A stretch of DNA of 64,000 bases, from positions 62,001 to 126,000 of the forward strand of contig NZ_QHLK01000004.1 in the NCBI RefSeq assembly GCF_006864455.1, read 5' to 3'. The first letter of the stretch is position 1. Every line of letters starts with the position of its first letter. Below, in pieces: positions 1 to 9,200 of this stretch. This stretch comes from Campylobacter sp. MIT 97-5078. GTDB lineage: Bacteria; Campylobacterota; Campylobacteria; Campylobacterales; Campylobacteraceae. A program made the translations under genes and the position numbers. The notes beneath the pieces are model-generated. The model had not been told where the DNA came from, did no database searches, and saw nothing but the letters and a program-made list of their open reading frames with translations.

Positions 1-795
1 ATCTGTGATGATTTTCAATGGAATGAAATTTGAGCCATTTACGATCACATGTCCGTGCAAGGTAAGATTATAGTATTTACCGCCATCTGTCATGGTTGAT
101 TCAAGTTGGCTGCTTTGTCCCATAACCGTCTTCGTTGCTACACCATCAACAAGCTTTGAAAGTGTAAGTTCAAGTTCATCTCTCTTATCTCTAAGTTCGT
201 TTGCGTGATCTGTATCAAGCACTTCTTGTTTAGCGATTTGTTTGTTAATATTAGCGATTTCTTCACCTATAGAATTAATCTCATCAACCGTGAGCTTAAT
301 CTCATCATTTACGGTTTGTTCAATCTTAAGCATATCTTTATAAGTGCTATTTAAATGCTCTGTAAAACTTTGGGCAACTTTAACTAAATTTTCTTTAACA
401 GCACCATCATTTGGAGCTGAAGATAGATTATTCCATGCTTGATTATATGCTTCTAAATCCGCTAAAATACCATTTGTTTGTATATCAGGAAAGCGTTTGG
501 CTATCTCTTCAAGCTTAGTTTTCATATAGTTTGTAAATTCAAGCTGTGTACTTGCATCTTTAAGCTTAGTGTAAGAGTATTCATCATGAAGTCTAACTAT
601 AGTTTCGACATTTGTCCCCATACCGATTTCTAAGTTACCTTGCACATTATAATGCCCAGCAGTCGTTTGTATCACTCTTTGGCGTGTGTAAAAAGTGCTG
701 TTGGTGTTTGAGATGTTATTTCCTGTAGTAGCGATTTGAATTTCTGAGGCTTTTAATCCCGTAACACCCTTATTTAAAGTAGCAAATATACTCAT
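1..795 (-). CDS. flgK: Flagellar hook-associated protein 1 (FlgK), N-terminal part
   Basis: FlgK forms the first hook-filament junction ring outside the cell and is exported by the flagellar type III apparatus. The reading frame stays open for 265 codons from the ATG at 795 to the window edge, so the C-terminal part is missing. The N-terminus (MSIFATLNKGVTGLKASEIQ, then a GNNISNTNS motif) is the rod/hook/HAP D0 signature shared by FlgK, FlgE and FlgG. The rest is a long helical D1-type region. It lies 10 bases after flgN, its export chaperone, in the order flgI-flgJ-flgM-flgN-flgK, which supports FlgK over other rod/hook proteins. The start is followed by the conserved motif and preceded by a purine-rich AAAGGATAAAT site. 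Confidence 0.95.
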   Translation of the reverse strand, partial: MSIFATLNKGVTGLKASEIQIATTGNNISNTNSTFYTRQRVIQTTAGHYNVQGNLEIGMGTNVETIVRLHDEYSYTKLKDASTQLEFTNYMKTKLEEIAKRFPDIQTNGILADLEAYNQAWNNLSSAPNDGAVKENLVKVAQSFTEHLNSTYKDMLKIEQTVNDEIKLTVDEINSIGEEIANINKQIAKQEVLDTDHANELRDKRDELELTLSKLVDGVATKTVMGQSSQLESTMTDGGKYYNLTLHGHVIVNGSNFIPLKIITD

Positions 796-805
796 GATTT
801 ATCCT

Positions 806-1240
806 TTATACATTGAGCTTGAAAAGAGAAGCTGCATCTGTCTTTGAATTTGCATAAGCATTATTCGTTCCACTTCCTTGATCAAACATATTGTTTAAAA
901 GTCCATCAAAGAAATTTTTTACAATGATTACAAGTTTAGCGTATTCTTTATTTATAACATGGAGGCTTTCAAGTTTATTTTTAAAATTTCCAAGCTCGGC
1001 TTTATCCTCTTCATCAAGCAATTCAGCAAGATTTTTCTTACCATTATCGCTTAAAGAAATAAGAGTATCGTCAAGCTGTTTTTTCACAGCCTTAAATTCA
1101 GCTATAAGTCGATTTTTGTTCTCAACACTTTCAGGAACACTTTTGTGTTTTCCTTCTTTGATATTAGCTATATCAAGTTGCGTTTGAGAGATAAGCTCAT
1201 CTAAAAGCTCATTACTTTTGCGAAGATAACCCTTGATCAT
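806..1240 (-). CDS. flgN: FlgN-type flagellar chaperone
   Basis: This 144-residue protein is mostly predicted helix and rich in Lys, Leu, Asn and Glu, as expected of FlgN, the cytoplasmic chaperone that holds FlgK and FlgL before export. Sequence similarity in this family is weak, so the call rests mainly on size, helicity and position between flgM and flgK. The ATG at 1240 follows a purine-rich AAGGGAAAA site. It is probably co-transcribed with flgM from the sigma-28 promoter at 1525-1551. No enzymatic motif is visible. Confidence 0.85.
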   Translation of the reverse strand: MIKGYLRKSNELLDELISQTQLDIANIKEGKHKSVPESVENKNRLIAEFKAVKKQLDDTLISLSDNGKKNLAELLDEEDKAELGNFKNKLESLHVINKEYAKLVIIVKNFFDGLLNNMFDQGSGTNNAYANSKTDAASLFKLNV

Positions 1241-1291
1241 TTTTTCCCTTTCTTAGAGTCCAAACTCAAAAAAAAAAGGAAAATGATCTTG

Positions 1292-1489
1292 TTAAAGTAG
1301 CGAATCGCTGATAGACTGAGCGGTTGCGTTCATATCAAGCTTGTATTCGCCTTTTTTGATCTGATCAGCTAGTTTTGATAGCTTTTCATTTTCCGTTTTT
1401 TGAGTCTCATTTGTTTTTGACTCTTTGTTCAGTTGTGAAACATTTGTCGTCGTGCTTCCTACGAAGCTTTGTGTAAGCGCATTTATCAT
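1292..1489 (-). CDS. flgM: Anti-sigma-28 factor FlgM
   Basis: This 65-residue protein is the likely FlgM, which binds sigma-28 (FliA) in the cytoplasm and is secreted or sequestered as flagella mature. The N-terminal half is polar and probably disordered (many Thr, Asn, Lys, Glu). The C-terminal half has the short amphipathic segments that contact FliA (KLADQIKKGEYKLD, then ISDSLL). The length equals the short form typical of Campylobacter. A near-consensus sigma-28 promoter lies 36-62 bases upstream inside the end of flgJ, so the gene appears to be under the control of the factor it inhibits. Confidence 0.88.
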   Translation of the reverse strand: MINALTQSFVGSTTTNVSQLNKESKTNETQKTENEKLSKLADQIKKGEYKLDMNATAQSISDSLL

Positions 1490-1524
1490 CCTAGACTCCC
1501 TTAAGTATCCTTATTCTACAAGCT

Positions 1525-1551
1525 AGATCGGCTAAATGCGAAAAAACTTAA
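1525..1551 (-). promoter_or_regulatory. Sigma-28 (FliA) promoter of flgM-flgN-flgK
   Basis: On the minus strand the sequence reads TTAAGTTT, 11 bases, GCCGATCT. This agrees closely with the general sigma-28 consensus TAAAGTTT-N11-GCCGATAA, with exact spacing. The -35 box is at 1544-1551 and overlaps the last codons of flgJ; the -10 box is at 1525-1532. Transcription would start near 1518, giving a leader of about 30 bases before flgM. Confidence 0.85.
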
Positions 1552-1898
1552 GCCCTTTCTTTCAAAAAATTAAATAATAATTGTGAAAAGCCCATTCCAC
1601 CACTTAAAGCCTTACTCATGGTATCATTATACATAGAAGTATAGATATCATCACTTGCATCTTTTTCAAAAATCGAAGCTTTATTTTTCATCGAAATATC
1701 AAGCACAGTCTTAATCAAAAAAGCCTCAAAGGCATCAGTTTGCTCTTTTAAAGCCTTATCAAATTCAGCATCCTCTTGTGCTTGGCTTTGTGTTTTGCTC
1801 GGTTCAACTTCTTTTTTAAAAGCCTTGCTCGCGTTGGCATTATATAAATTCGGCGTATTAGCGTTAAAACTCGCAATAAAATTATCCACTTTCATCAA
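1548..1898 (-). CDS. flgJ: Short FlgJ-like rod-cap protein without muramidase domain
   Basis: The 116-residue product resembles the N-terminal rod-capping domain of FlgJ (DAFEAFLIKTVLDISMKNK and a terminal GGMGFSQLLFNFL). The C-terminal peptidoglycan hydrolase domain of enterobacterial FlgJ is absent, which is the usual state in Campylobacter, where another enzyme is thought to open the wall. The ATG overlaps the end of flgI by 4 bases, so the two are translationally coupled. It acts in the periplasm during rod assembly. The end of the gene carries the -35 box of the flgM promoter. Confidence 0.85.
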   Translation of the reverse strand: MMKVDNFIASFNANTPNLYNANASKAFKKEVEPSKTQSQAQEDAEFDKALKEQTDAFEAFLIKTVLDISMKNKASIFEKDASDDIYTSMYNDTMSKALSGGMGFSQLLFNFLKERA

Positions 1899-2944
1899 AT
1901 CACCTCCAAATCAGCATTAATAGCCCCTGCTCTTTTGAGGTTTTGCATGATAGAAATAATATCATTTGGGCTTGCACCGAGTTTATTAAGCATTCTTGCC
2001 ACATTTGCTACGGTTGTTTTATTTGCGTTGATCCTTAGGGTATTTGATGTCGGATCTATAATGCCCCCATCTTTCATATCAAGCTCGTTTGCCCCTAGTG
2101 GTGCTTGAGCGTTTGGTTCTATTTTGATGGTAATGTCTTTATGCGTGATTAAGATAGGCTCAACCTCGACATTTGCTCCAGAGACGATAGTTCCACTTCG
2201 TTCATCAATAATGACTTTGTTTTCTGGCACAAAGTCTATGTCTTGTTCTAAAACCCTTGCCATAAATTCAACCGATGAAATTTCATCTGGTTTTTTAAGG
2301 CGAATAGTGCGTGAATCAATTGCTTGAGCAACCTCGCTATCAAAAGCGAAATTCAATGCCTTTTCTATATCATTTGCTGTTTTAAAGTTTGCTGTTTTAA
2401 GACTTAAAGTAAGATTATCATTTTGACTAAAATTTTGAGGAATTTCTCGTTCAACACTTGCTCCAGCCAAAACAGAAGCACTTGTAGAGTGGTTGCCACC
2501 ACGTCCGCCAGTTCCTCCTGTAATACCTCCTGTTGAAACAACACCTTGAGCGATAGCATAAATTTCACCATCTATTCCTCTTAATGCTGTAAGCAAAAGC
2601 GTGCCACCCTGCAAGGACTTTGCATCACCCATAGAAGAAACGGTTATATCAAGTTTATCTCCACTTTTTGCAAAAGCCGGTATTTTTGCTGTAACCATAA
2701 CAGCTGCTGTATTTTTAGACTTTATGTCGTCTGGATTGACTTTTATATTCATACCTTGAAGTAAATTTGATATGGATTGAATGGTAAATTTTGAGTTTGT
2801 GCCGTCTCCACTGCCGTTTAACCCTACTACAAGCCCATATCCTATAAGCTGATTATCACGCACACCAACGGTGTTTGCCACATCCTTAACCTGCACCGCA
2901 AAGCTTGCAATACAAAATGCAAGTATCATCAACGCTACTTTCAT
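1895..2944 (-). CDS. flgI: Flagellar P-ring protein FlgI
   Basis: FlgI builds the periplasmic P ring around the flagellar rod. The 349-residue protein begins with a Sec signal peptide (hydrophobic residues 3-15, likely cleavage after SFA near residue 16). It continues with the conserved family motif RDNQLIGYGLVVGLNGSGD at about 28-46, and later GGRGGNHSTSASVLAGASVE. The C-terminus keeps the NTLRINANKTTVANVARMLN segment. Length is normal for the family. It is the first gene of the block and sits behind a well-formed sigma-54 promoter, consistent with middle-class flagellar expression under FlgSR and RpoN. Confidence 0.96.
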   Translation of the reverse strand: MKVALMILAFCIASFAVQVKDVANTVGVRDNQLIGYGLVVGLNGSGDGTNSKFTIQSISNLLQGMNIKVNPDDIKSKNTAAVMVTAKIPAFAKSGDKLDITVSSMGDAKSLQGGTLLLTALRGIDGEIYAIAQGVVSTGGITGGTGGRGGNHSTSASVLAGASVEREIPQNFSQNDNLTLSLKTANFKTANDIEKALNFAFDSEVAQAIDSRTIRLKKPDEISSVEFMARVLEQDIDFVPENKVIIDERSGTIVSGANVEVEPILITHKDITIKIEPNAQAPLGANELDMKDGGIIDPTSNTLRINANKTTVANVARMLNKLGASPNDIISIMQNLKRAGAINADLEVI

Positions 2945-2980
2945 TTGTCTTTCCTTGTCTTTAAATTTAAAAGCTTAAAA

Positions 2981-2994
2981 GCAATTTTCGTTCC
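2981..2994 (-). promoter_or_regulatory. Sigma-54 (RpoN) promoter upstream of flgI
   Basis: On the minus strand the sequence TTGGAACGAAAATTGCTTTT contains GG and GC exactly 10 bases apart and matches the Campylobacter sigma-54 pattern GGAA...TTGC. It ends 37 bases before the flgI ATG. FlgR, encoded at 34227 in this window, would be the expected activator. Confidence 0.85.
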
Positions 2995-3152
2995 AATTTT
3001 AACAAAAGCCTTGATAATGAAGGGTAAATTATACTAAATAAAAAAGTCAGTATAAGCACAAAAACTTATGTTTTTATGTTTATTTAAGCAAGCTTAAATT
3101 GTATAAGCAAAAATATTAAATTTTTAAAGTCAATTCTAGTAAATTCTTGCAA

Positions 3153-4256
3153 TCAAACATTAAAGCGAAAATGCATAACATCGCCATCTTGAACCACATA
3201 GTCCTTGCCCTCAAGGCGAAGTTTTCCAGCTTCTTTTGCCTTGGCTTCTCCCCCACAAGCAATAAAGTCCTCATAGCTTATCACTTCAGCTTTGATAAAA
3301 CCTTTTTCAAAGTCATTGTGTATAACACTTGCTGCTCTTGGGGCTTTATCGCCTTTATAAATGGTCCAGCTTCTTACTTCTATCTCACCAGCGGTAAAAT
3401 AATTAATTAAGCCAAGTTTATTAAAAGCAATTTTAATAATACTAGCTAAGCCACTTTCTTTTACGCCTAAAGACGCTAAAAGCTCACTTGCTTCTTCTTC
3501 ACTTAGTCCCACAAGCTCTTCTTCTATCTTAGCACACAGCATGATGACTTCATGATGGTGAGCTTTAGCATATTCTTTCACAGCCTTTACATAAGCATTT
3601 TCCTTGCTCAAACTTGCTTCATCAACATTTGCTCCATAAATTACTTCTTTGGCTGAAAGCAAGCGGAGCTCTTTGTTAAAACTTTTAAAAGCCTCATTTT
3701 CTTTGTCTTCAAAACTGCTTGCACTTAAGCCTTTATTGAGGTGCTCTAATAAAATATTTGCAAGCTCCAAGCTTTCTTTCGCACCCTTAACATTTGCCCT
3801 TGCTTCTTTGTTTAGCTTTTCTATTTTTTTGCTAAGTTGCTCAATATCAGCTAAGATAAGCTCGGTTTGAATAATTTCTATATCTCTTATGGGATCAACC
3901 CCACCTTCAACATGAGTGATATTTTCATCATCAAAGCAACGCACAAGGTGTAAGATCACCTCAGTTTCTCTTATGTTTGAAAGGAATTTATTGCCCAAGC
4001 CCTCGCCCTTGCTTGCTCCTTTTACAAGTCCTGCAATATCTACAAATTCAATCGCAGAATGCAAGATTTTTTGAGGATTTACTATCTTAGCAAGTTCTTT
4101 TAGTCTAGTATCTGGCACATTAACAAGAGCCTTATTTGGCTCTATGGTGCAAAAAGGATAATTTGCACTTTGGGCATTTTGAGCCCGAGTTAAGGCATTA
4201 AAAGTCGTAGATTTACCAACATTTGGTAAGCCTACTATACCTACTGAAAGGTTCAT
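3153..4256 (-). CDS. ychF: Ribosome-associated ATPase YchF (Obg family)
   Basis: The 367-residue protein is a TRAFAC-class P-loop NTPase of the YchF/OLA1 type, which prefers ATP and associates with ribosomes. Walker A is GLPNVGKST at residues 9-17. The switch region contains [20 protein letters not shown] (about 73-92). A coiled-coil insertion follows at about 125-205, and the C-terminal TGS domain contains [16 protein letters not shown]. Length is normal. The start overlaps the end of pepA by 4 bases, making it the last gene of the rpiB-apt-pepA operon. The catalytic details are family knowledge; its cellular role is not shown here. Confidence 0.96.
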   Translation of the reverse strand: MNLSVGIVGLPNVGKSTTFNALTRAQNAQSANYPFCTIEPNKALVNVPDTRLKELAKIVNPQKILHSAIEFVDIAGLVKGASKGEGLGNKFLSNIRETEVILHLVRCFDDENITHVEGGVDPIRDIEIIQTELILADIEQLSKKIEKLNKEARANVKGAKESLELANILLEHLNKGLSASSFEDKENEAFKSFNKELRLLSAKEVIYGANVDEASLSKENAYVKAVKEYAKAHHHEVIMLCAKIEEELVGLSEEEASELLASLGVKESGLASIIKIAFNKLGLINYFTAGEIEVRSWTIYKGDKAPRAASVIHNDFEKGFIKAEVISYEDFIACGGEAKAKEAGKLRLEGKDYVVQDGDVMHFRFNV

Positions 4257-5719
4257 TTTTTCAAGCCTTTTTTATCTTTTCTTGCAAGCTCTAAAAGATA
4301 GGCTATACACATTCTTACCCCAGCTGCTCCTGCTCCAAAGTTTTGATAGCCCCAAGCTTTTTCTACATAAGCAGGTCCTGCTATATCAAGATGAAGCCAT
4401 TTATCTTTGTATTCTTTGCGGATAAACTTATCCAAAAAAAGTCCAGCTGTTAAGGCTCCACCGTATCTGCTTATACTTGTGTTGCTGACATCAGCCATAT
4501 TTGATTTGATAAGCTCTTTTAGATGAGGATTAAAATGTAAAACGCAAGCATATTCGCCACTTTTTTTGCTGGCTTTATAAAACTCATCTTGCAAGTCCTC
4601 GTTATTACCTATAATACCACTTGTGTATTCTCCAAGTCCTACAACACAAGCTCCGGTTAAAGTCGCCATATCAATAAGTAAATTTGGCTTTAAATCTTGA
4701 GCATAGCTTAAGCAATCAGCCAAAACCAAACGCCCTTCAGCGTCTGTATTTCGCACCTCTATACTCACACCTTCTCTTGAGATTAACACATCATCTGGCT
4801 TAAAGGCATTGCCTCCTATCATATTTTCAGCTACTCCTAAAATCGCATGAATTTCAAAAGGTAGTTCAAGTTCAGCAGCAGCTTTGATAATACCCATAGC
4901 TGCTGCTGCTCCGCTTTTATCTGCTTTCATAGTAAGCATAGAATCAGCCGGTTTTAATCTCAAACCTCCACTATCATAAGTAAGTCCCTTGCCTACAAAT
5001 ACCACTTTTTGCTTAGCATTTTTAGCTTTATAGCTTAAGTGAATGAGGCGAGGTGGGTGGACAGAGGCTTTATTTACCGCTAAAAAGGCGTTCATTTTTT
5101 CTTTAGCAAGGAAGTTTTCATCATAAACCTTGCAAGTTATATTTTTGTTTTCTTTTGCTAGTTTTGTAGCATCTTCTGCCATTTTTAGCGAGGTGTAAAG
5201 TTCTGGGATTTCATTGACTATGTCTTTGGTAAAATGGCTTGCCTCGCTTAAAATTCTGCCAGTTTCTAAGCCTTCTTTTGCGTCTTTTATTTCATAAGTT
5301 TTGCCATTAAGCTCATCTTTTGAGATGATGAAAATTTCAAGTTTAGAAGGCTTTTTCTCACTTTTGTATTTATTAAAATCATAGCTTGCAAACTCAATGC
5401 CCTCAACCATACTAGCAAAGCTTCTAAAGGTGCATTTTCCAACTATGCAAGGGCTTTTTATACTTTTAACATTAAGCACTTTTAAGGCTTTATACGCATT
5501 AGCAAAAGCTAAGCGAATGTCCTCATACTCAAGACTTTTAAGCTCTACAAAAAGTTTTTTGTTGCTGAAATCAAGGCAAAGTCCTTCACCTGTGTAGTTT
5601 TGCAAGTCAAATAAAGCCTTGCTTTCTTTAAAAGGCTTGAGATTTTTATCTTGCACAAAAACAAGTTCAAAATCAGCCTTGATTTGGCTAATTTTTTTTT
5701 CACTAAGTTCGAATTTCAT
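4253..5719 (-). CDS. pepA: Cytosol (leucyl) aminopeptidase, M17 family
   Basis: This is a 488-residue M17 metallo-aminopeptidase that releases N-terminal amino acids from peptides using two metal ions. The catalytic C-terminal domain carries the M17 signature NTDAEGRLVLAD at about residue 328. Metal and substrate residues lie in KGLTYDSGGLRLKP and MKADKSGAAAAMG at about 245-280. The N-terminal domain (about 1-165) is less conserved, as usual. The gene overlaps dedA upstream and ychF downstream by 4 bases each, indicating one transcript. The assignment of the catalytic family is firm; substrate range cannot be read from sequence. Confidence 0.95.
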   Translation of the reverse strand: MKFELSEKKISQIKADFELVFVQDKNLKPFKESKALFDLQNYTGEGLCLDFSNKKLFVELKSLEYEDIRLAFANAYKALKVLNVKSIKSPCIVGKCTFRSFASMVEGIEFASYDFNKYKSEKKPSKLEIFIISKDELNGKTYEIKDAKEGLETGRILSEASHFTKDIVNEIPELYTSLKMAEDATKLAKENKNITCKVYDENFLAKEKMNAFLAVNKASVHPPRLIHLSYKAKNAKQKVVFVGKGLTYDSGGLRLKPADSMLTMKADKSGAAAAMGIIKAAAELELPFEIHAILGVAENMIGGNAFKPDDVLISREGVSIEVRNTDAEGRLVLADCLSYAQDLKPNLLIDMATLTGACVVGLGEYTSGIIGNNEDLQDEFYKASKKSGEYACVLHFNPHLKELIKSNMADVSNTSISRYGGALTAGLFLDKFIRKEYKDKWLHLDIAGPAYVEKAWGYQNFGAGAAGVRMCIAYLLELARKDKKGLKK

Positions 5720-6309
5720 TTTTTACTCCTTTTTCTTAATATTGCTTTTTCCATTTGTTTAAAACCAAAAATCATCAAAGATAAAAAGCTAATGATAAGT
5801 ATAGCTGCATAATACCAATGCTTCTCAGCCCATTTAACAAATTTCCAAATTTCTTCTCCAAAAAACCAAGCCAAAAGTATGGTGATAGCTGCCCAAACCC
5901 AAGCTGAAATAAGATTGATAAAGGCAAATTTGTTCCCGCTATAACGAGTAATACCTATGCTCATAGGAATAACTGTTCTAAAGCCATACATATAGCGTTG
6001 TATGAAGATAATAGGCCAGCCAAATCTTTGCAAGAGCAAATGAGCTACTGCAAATTTCCGCCTTTGAGAGCGAAGTTTTTTTTGAATGTATTTTTTATTA
6101 TAACGTCCTATATAAAAATAAATTTGATCGCCCACAAAGCCGCCAAGCCCAGCTACAAAAATAACCATAGTCAAATTTACATGCCCTTCATGAGCAAAAA
6201 TTCCAGCCAAAATCAAAGCAAGCTCACCTTCTAAAATACACCATAAAAAAATGATGATATAGGCTAAATGTTGGTAATTATATAACAGCTCTTTTAAATA
6301 CCCTTCCAT
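5716..6309 (-). CDS. DedA/SNARE-associated-type membrane protein
   Basis: The 197-residue inner-membrane protein belongs to the DedA (VTT domain) family, several members of which recycle undecaprenyl phosphate or phospholipids across the membrane. Four or five hydrophobic segments are visible, including about 13-35, 48-70, 138-158 and 168-186. The family motif appears as GLGGFVGDQIYFYIGRYNKK, and FIQRYMYGFRTVIPMSIGI follows with the conserved RF/YxPGxR-like region. It overlaps pepA by 4 bases and lies 2 bases after apt. Family assignment is good; the transported lipid is not known. Confidence 0.88.
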   Translation of the reverse strand: MEGYLKELLYNYQHLAYIIIFLWCILEGELALILAGIFAHEGHVNLTMVIFVAGLGGFVGDQIYFYIGRYNKKYIQKKLRSQRRKFAVAHLLLQRFGWPIIFIQRYMYGFRTVIPMSIGITRYSGNKFAFINLISAWVWAAITILLAWFFGEEIWKFVKWAEKHWYYAAILIISFLSLMIFGFKQMEKAILRKRSKK

Positions 6310-6311
6310 GT

Positions 6312-6860
6312 TTAAAACTCCAAAACGCTATACACTGAAGTGAAATCCTCAAGTTTTTTTGCTCCGCCAAGTGAAACAAGGTTGATTAAAAAGCAAGCCT
6401 CGATACATTGAGCTTTTGCCTTTTTTATCAGTTCATAAGAAGCAAGAGCTGTGCCTCCAGTGGCGATTAAGTCATCAACCAAAAGCACTCTAGCATCTTT
6501 TACCTCACCAAAAGCATCTTGATGAATTTCCATGCTGTCATGTCCGTATTCAAGAGCGTATTCACAGCTAAAGGTTTTGTAAGGGAGTTTGCCCGGTTTT
6601 CTAAGAGGCACAAAGGGTAAATTCAACTTTGCACAAAGTAAAGCCGCAAAGATAAAGCCTCTACTTTCAGTGCCAGCAATAAAGTCAAGCTCTTTACCTT
6701 TATATCTAGCCTCTAAATGATCAAGCAAGAAAAATAAAGCCTCTTTATTGTTAAGCAAGGTAGTAATATCTCTAAAAAGTATGCCTTTTTTAGGATAATC
6801 CGGAATGGTTCTGATCTTTGAAGCAAGAAATTCTTGCTCTTGTTGAGTAAGTTTTGTCAT
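6312..6860 (-). CDS. apt: Adenine phosphoribosyltransferase
   Basis: Apt converts adenine and PRPP to AMP in purine salvage in the cytoplasm. The 182-residue protein shows the N-terminal [21 protein letters not shown] segment, the [13 protein letters not shown] loop near residue 64, and the PRPP-binding motif [14 protein letters not shown] at about 125-138. These are diagnostic of adenine rather than hypoxanthine phosphoribosyltransferases. Its start overlaps the preceding gene by 4 bases, within the same operon. Confidence 0.96.
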   Translation of the reverse strand: MTKLTQQEQEFLASKIRTIPDYPKKGILFRDITTLLNNKEALFFLLDHLEARYKGKELDFIAGTESRGFIFAALLCAKLNLPFVPLRKPGKLPYKTFSCEYALEYGHDSMEIHQDAFGEVKDARVLLVDDLIATGGTALASYELIKKAKAQCIEACFLINLVSLGGAKKLEDFTSVYSVLEF

Positions 6861-7189
6861 AATAATGCCTCTATTTTTGCTTCAAGCTCTTTAATCCTTT
6901 GCCTAAGCTTGTCATTTTCTAATCTATACTGGGAATTTCTCGTTCGAAGCGAGGTTAAATCGCTTTTGATTTTATTGAGTTCTTCGGTTAAAATATCTAT
7001 ATTTCCTAAGCTTCTTTGAAGCTGGACTTGAAGCTTACGAATGACGATTTCCGTGTCATCAAGGTTGTTTTTGATAAAATCTTTTGAAATTTTTTCTTTG
7101 CTAAGTAAGGTTTTGTAATACAAAAGCATAACAGTAAGATATAAACACAAACAAATCAATAAGGTTAAAATAAGCCAATCTAAAAACAT
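6857..7189 (-). CDS. Small membrane-anchored coiled-coil protein
   Basis: No function is recognised. The 110-residue product starts with one hydrophobic segment (about residues 5-26) and continues as a heptad-rich, charged coiled coil (residues about 35-108, many Lys, Glu, Leu and Ile). It is therefore likely anchored in the inner membrane with a cytoplasmic or periplasmic coil. The gene overlaps rpiB by 10 bases and apt by 4 bases, so it is a genuine member of the operon. A similar gene occupies the same position in C. jejuni, to my recollection. Confidence 0.8.
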   Translation of the reverse strand: MFLDWLILTLLICLCLYLTVMLLYYKTLLSKEKISKDFIKNNLDDTEIVIRKLQVQLQRSLGNIDILTEELNKIKSDLTSLRTRNSQYRLENDKLRQRIKELEAKIEALL

Positions 7190-7623
7190 TCTTTTTCCTC
7201 GATTTTCTGCACCCTTTGAGTATGTCTGCCACCTTCAAATTCGGTATTAAGAAATTCTTTTATGATCTCTTTTGCACGATCAGCACTTACAAAACGTGCC
7301 CCAAGTGCGAGAACATTTGCATTATTATGTTCTCTAGCAAGTCGAGCAATTGTTGAGTCATTACACAAAGCACAGCGGATACATTTATGTTTGTTTGCGG
7401 CTATACTCATACCGATACCCGAACCACAAATAAGTATGCCAAAGCCATTTTCATCGATCTTTGAAGCAAGCAAATGTGCATAATCTGGATAATCACAACT
7501 CGTTTCATCATGCGTTCCAAGATCATCAAAATCAATTTTTTGTTCCTCAAAGAAAGCACAAAGAGCTTTTTTTAGCTCAAAACCCGCATGATCACTTGCG
7601 ATATAAAGGTGTTTTTTTAGCAT
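7180..7623 (-). CDS. rpiB: Ribose 5-phosphate isomerase B
   Basis: RpiB interconverts ribose 5-phosphate and ribulose 5-phosphate in the pentose phosphate pathway. The 147-residue protein has the family start (IASDHAGFELKKAL), the catalytic ICGSGIGMSIAANKHKCIRC segment at about 69-88 with the active-site Cys, and ARFVSADRAKEIIKEFL. Length is typical. It is the first gene of the operon running to ychF and has a TATAAT box on the minus strand at 7689-7694. Confidence 0.95.
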   Translation of the reverse strand: MLKKHLYIASDHAGFELKKALCAFFEEQKIDFDDLGTHDETSCDYPDYAHLLASKIDENGFGILICGSGIGMSIAANKHKCIRCALCNDSTIARLAREHNNANVLALGARFVSADRAKEIIKEFLNTEFEGGRHTQRVQKIEEKECF

Positions 7624-7948
7624 TTTTTTCCTAGAAAATAAACCCCCACAAAAGACAAAAACAGCTCTTGTGAATTTTATAAAGTATGATTATAACACAA
7701 TAAAGTTATGAAAACAACTATTTTTTATGCATAATTTTACTGATTTTAGTTTCTTATGCGTTGATATAAAAGAATTTAAATTACCCAAAAATATAAGCCT
7801 AAGCTATCAAGGTTTATTTTTATTAAGCTTGTAAAGCTAAAAAAGCAAATAAAAAACTAGACAACAAATGCTATATTTGCTCACAAAATAATAAAAATAA
7901 ACCAAGAATAAATTTAGAGTTAAATTTATTCAATTTAATAAGCAAAGC
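7624..7948. other. AT-rich intergenic stretch between dnaJ end and rpiB start
   Basis: The 325-base stretch holds the rpiB operon promoter near its left end and otherwise only AT-rich sequence with short stop-rich frames. I see no RNA gene, repeat or gene remnant in it. Confidence 0.5.
7689..7694 (-). promoter_or_regulatory. Sigma-70 -10 box for the rpiB-ychF operon
   Basis: The minus strand reads TTTGTGTTATAAT, the extended -10 form typical of Campylobacter vegetative promoters, about 66 bases upstream of the rpiB ATG. No clear -35 box is present, which is normal in this genus. Confidence 0.6.
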
Positions 7949-9061
7949 TTATTTAAACCACGAAGCAAGTCTGTCAAAAAAGCCTTTTTGCTCTTGATGA
8001 AGCCCGTCTTCACTTACGCCAAAACTTTTGTTAAGCTCCTCAAGCAAAGTTCTTTGCTCTTCACTCAACTTGTTTGGAAACTGCACGGCAATTTGCACGA
8101 TCTGCCTACCTATTTTATTGCTGTGTATGTCTTTTACGCCCTCATTTTCAAGCACAAAATGATCCTTATCTTTTGCTCCAATAGGAAGCTCTAAAAAAGC
8201 AAAACCCCTTATAGTAGGGATTTTAATCCTCTCTCCCAAAGCAGCTTGAGTGAAAAATACGGGAAATTCGATATAAATATCAAGATTATCCCTGATAAAA
8301 TTAGCATCTTCTTCAACCAAAACAGCGATATGTAAATCCCCTCTAGTGCCATTTTTGAGGATATTTCCCTTGCCTTGCACCCGCAAAATCATACCATTAT
8401 CGATACCCTCTGGAATTTCAAGTTCAGTTTTTTCCTCAAGCTCATTAAAGCCAGCTCCTTTGCAATCTGAACATTTTTCTTTGATGATCTGCCCCATGCC
8501 ATTACACGCCGAACAAGTTTGCACAAAAGTCATAAAACCTCGCGTAGAACCGACTTGTCCTTTACCATTGCATGTTGGGCAAGTTTGCAAAGCTCCATCC
8601 TTTGAACCACTACCATCACAAGTTTTACAAAAACTTTTATAATGAAAATGAAGTGTTTTTTTACAACCAAATACCGCTTCTTTGAAGCTGATTTGAATTT
8701 GAGTTTTGGCATTTTGGCTGTATTTGTTCTCTGGATTTGCTTTTTGTTTTGATCCTCTGCCAAAGCCACCTCCAAAAAAGCTTGAGAAAATATCGCCCAA
8801 ATCAAAATCCTCAAAACCAGAACCACCTCCAGAGCTACTTTTCACACCTTCTTTTCCATAGCGATCATACAAAGCCCTTTTCTTCTCATCACTTAAAATT
8901 TCATAGGCTTCATTGATAAGTTTAAATTTCTGTTCTGAGTCGCTATCGCCTTGATTTCTATCTGGGTGGTATTTTAATGCAAGTTTTCTGTAGGCTTTTT
9001 TTATCGTTTCTTTGTCAGCATCACGCGAAATTTCAAGAAGTTCATAATAGCTTATTTCCAC
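7949..9061 (-). CDS. dnaJ: Chaperone DnaJ (Hsp40)
   Basis: DnaJ delivers unfolded proteins to DnaK and stimulates its ATPase. The 370-residue protein has all domains in order: J domain with the HPD triad (YHPDRN at about 31-36), a Gly/Phe region at about 75-105, four zinc-binding repeats ([32 protein letters not shown]) at about 145-210, and the C-terminal substrate-binding domains. It is transcribed away from racRS and is not linked to grpE-dnaK, which lie at 17045-19501. Confidence 0.97.
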   Translation of the reverse strand: MEISYYELLEISRDADKETIKKAYRKLALKYHPDRNQGDSDSEQKFKLINEAYEILSDEKKRALYDRYGKEGVKSSSGGGSGFEDFDLGDIFSSFFGGGFGRGSKQKANPENKYSQNAKTQIQISFKEAVFGCKKTLHFHYKSFCKTCDGSGSKDGALQTCPTCNGKGQVGSTRGFMTFVQTCSACNGMGQIIKEKCSDCKGAGFNELEEKTELEIPEGIDNGMILRVQGKGNILKNGTRGDLHIAVLVEEDANFIRDNLDIYIEFPVFFTQAALGERIKIPTIRGFAFLELPIGAKDKDHFVLENEGVKDIHSNKIGRQIVQIAVQFPNKLSEEQRTLLEELNKSFGVSEDGLHQEQKGFFDRLASWFK

Positions 9062-9145
9062 TTATTTTTCCTTTATTTTTGTTTCATTATAAATTTTTAA
9101 AAAAGTATTTTACCAAATTTTTTATAATTATTATTTAATCTTTGT

Positions 9146-9151
9146 TATAAT
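9146..9151 (+). promoter_or_regulatory. -10 box for racRS-recR
   Basis: TTTGTTATAAT, the usual Campylobacter extended -10, lies about 50 bases before the racR ATG on the plus strand. A purine-rich AAGGAATAGG ribosome-binding site precedes the start codon. Confidence 0.6.
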
Positions 9152-9200
9152 AGCTTTATTAAAAATTTATTTTTTATTTCAAAAGCATGAAGGAATAGGA

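Noticed and set aside
891-1187. 98-codon open frame on the plus strand
   Set aside because: Antisense to flgN, Ser/Phe-rich shadow composition and no ribosome site.
8346-8642. 98-codon open frame antisense to dnaJ
   Set aside because: Mirror of the Cys-rich zinc-finger region of dnaJ; no independent signals.
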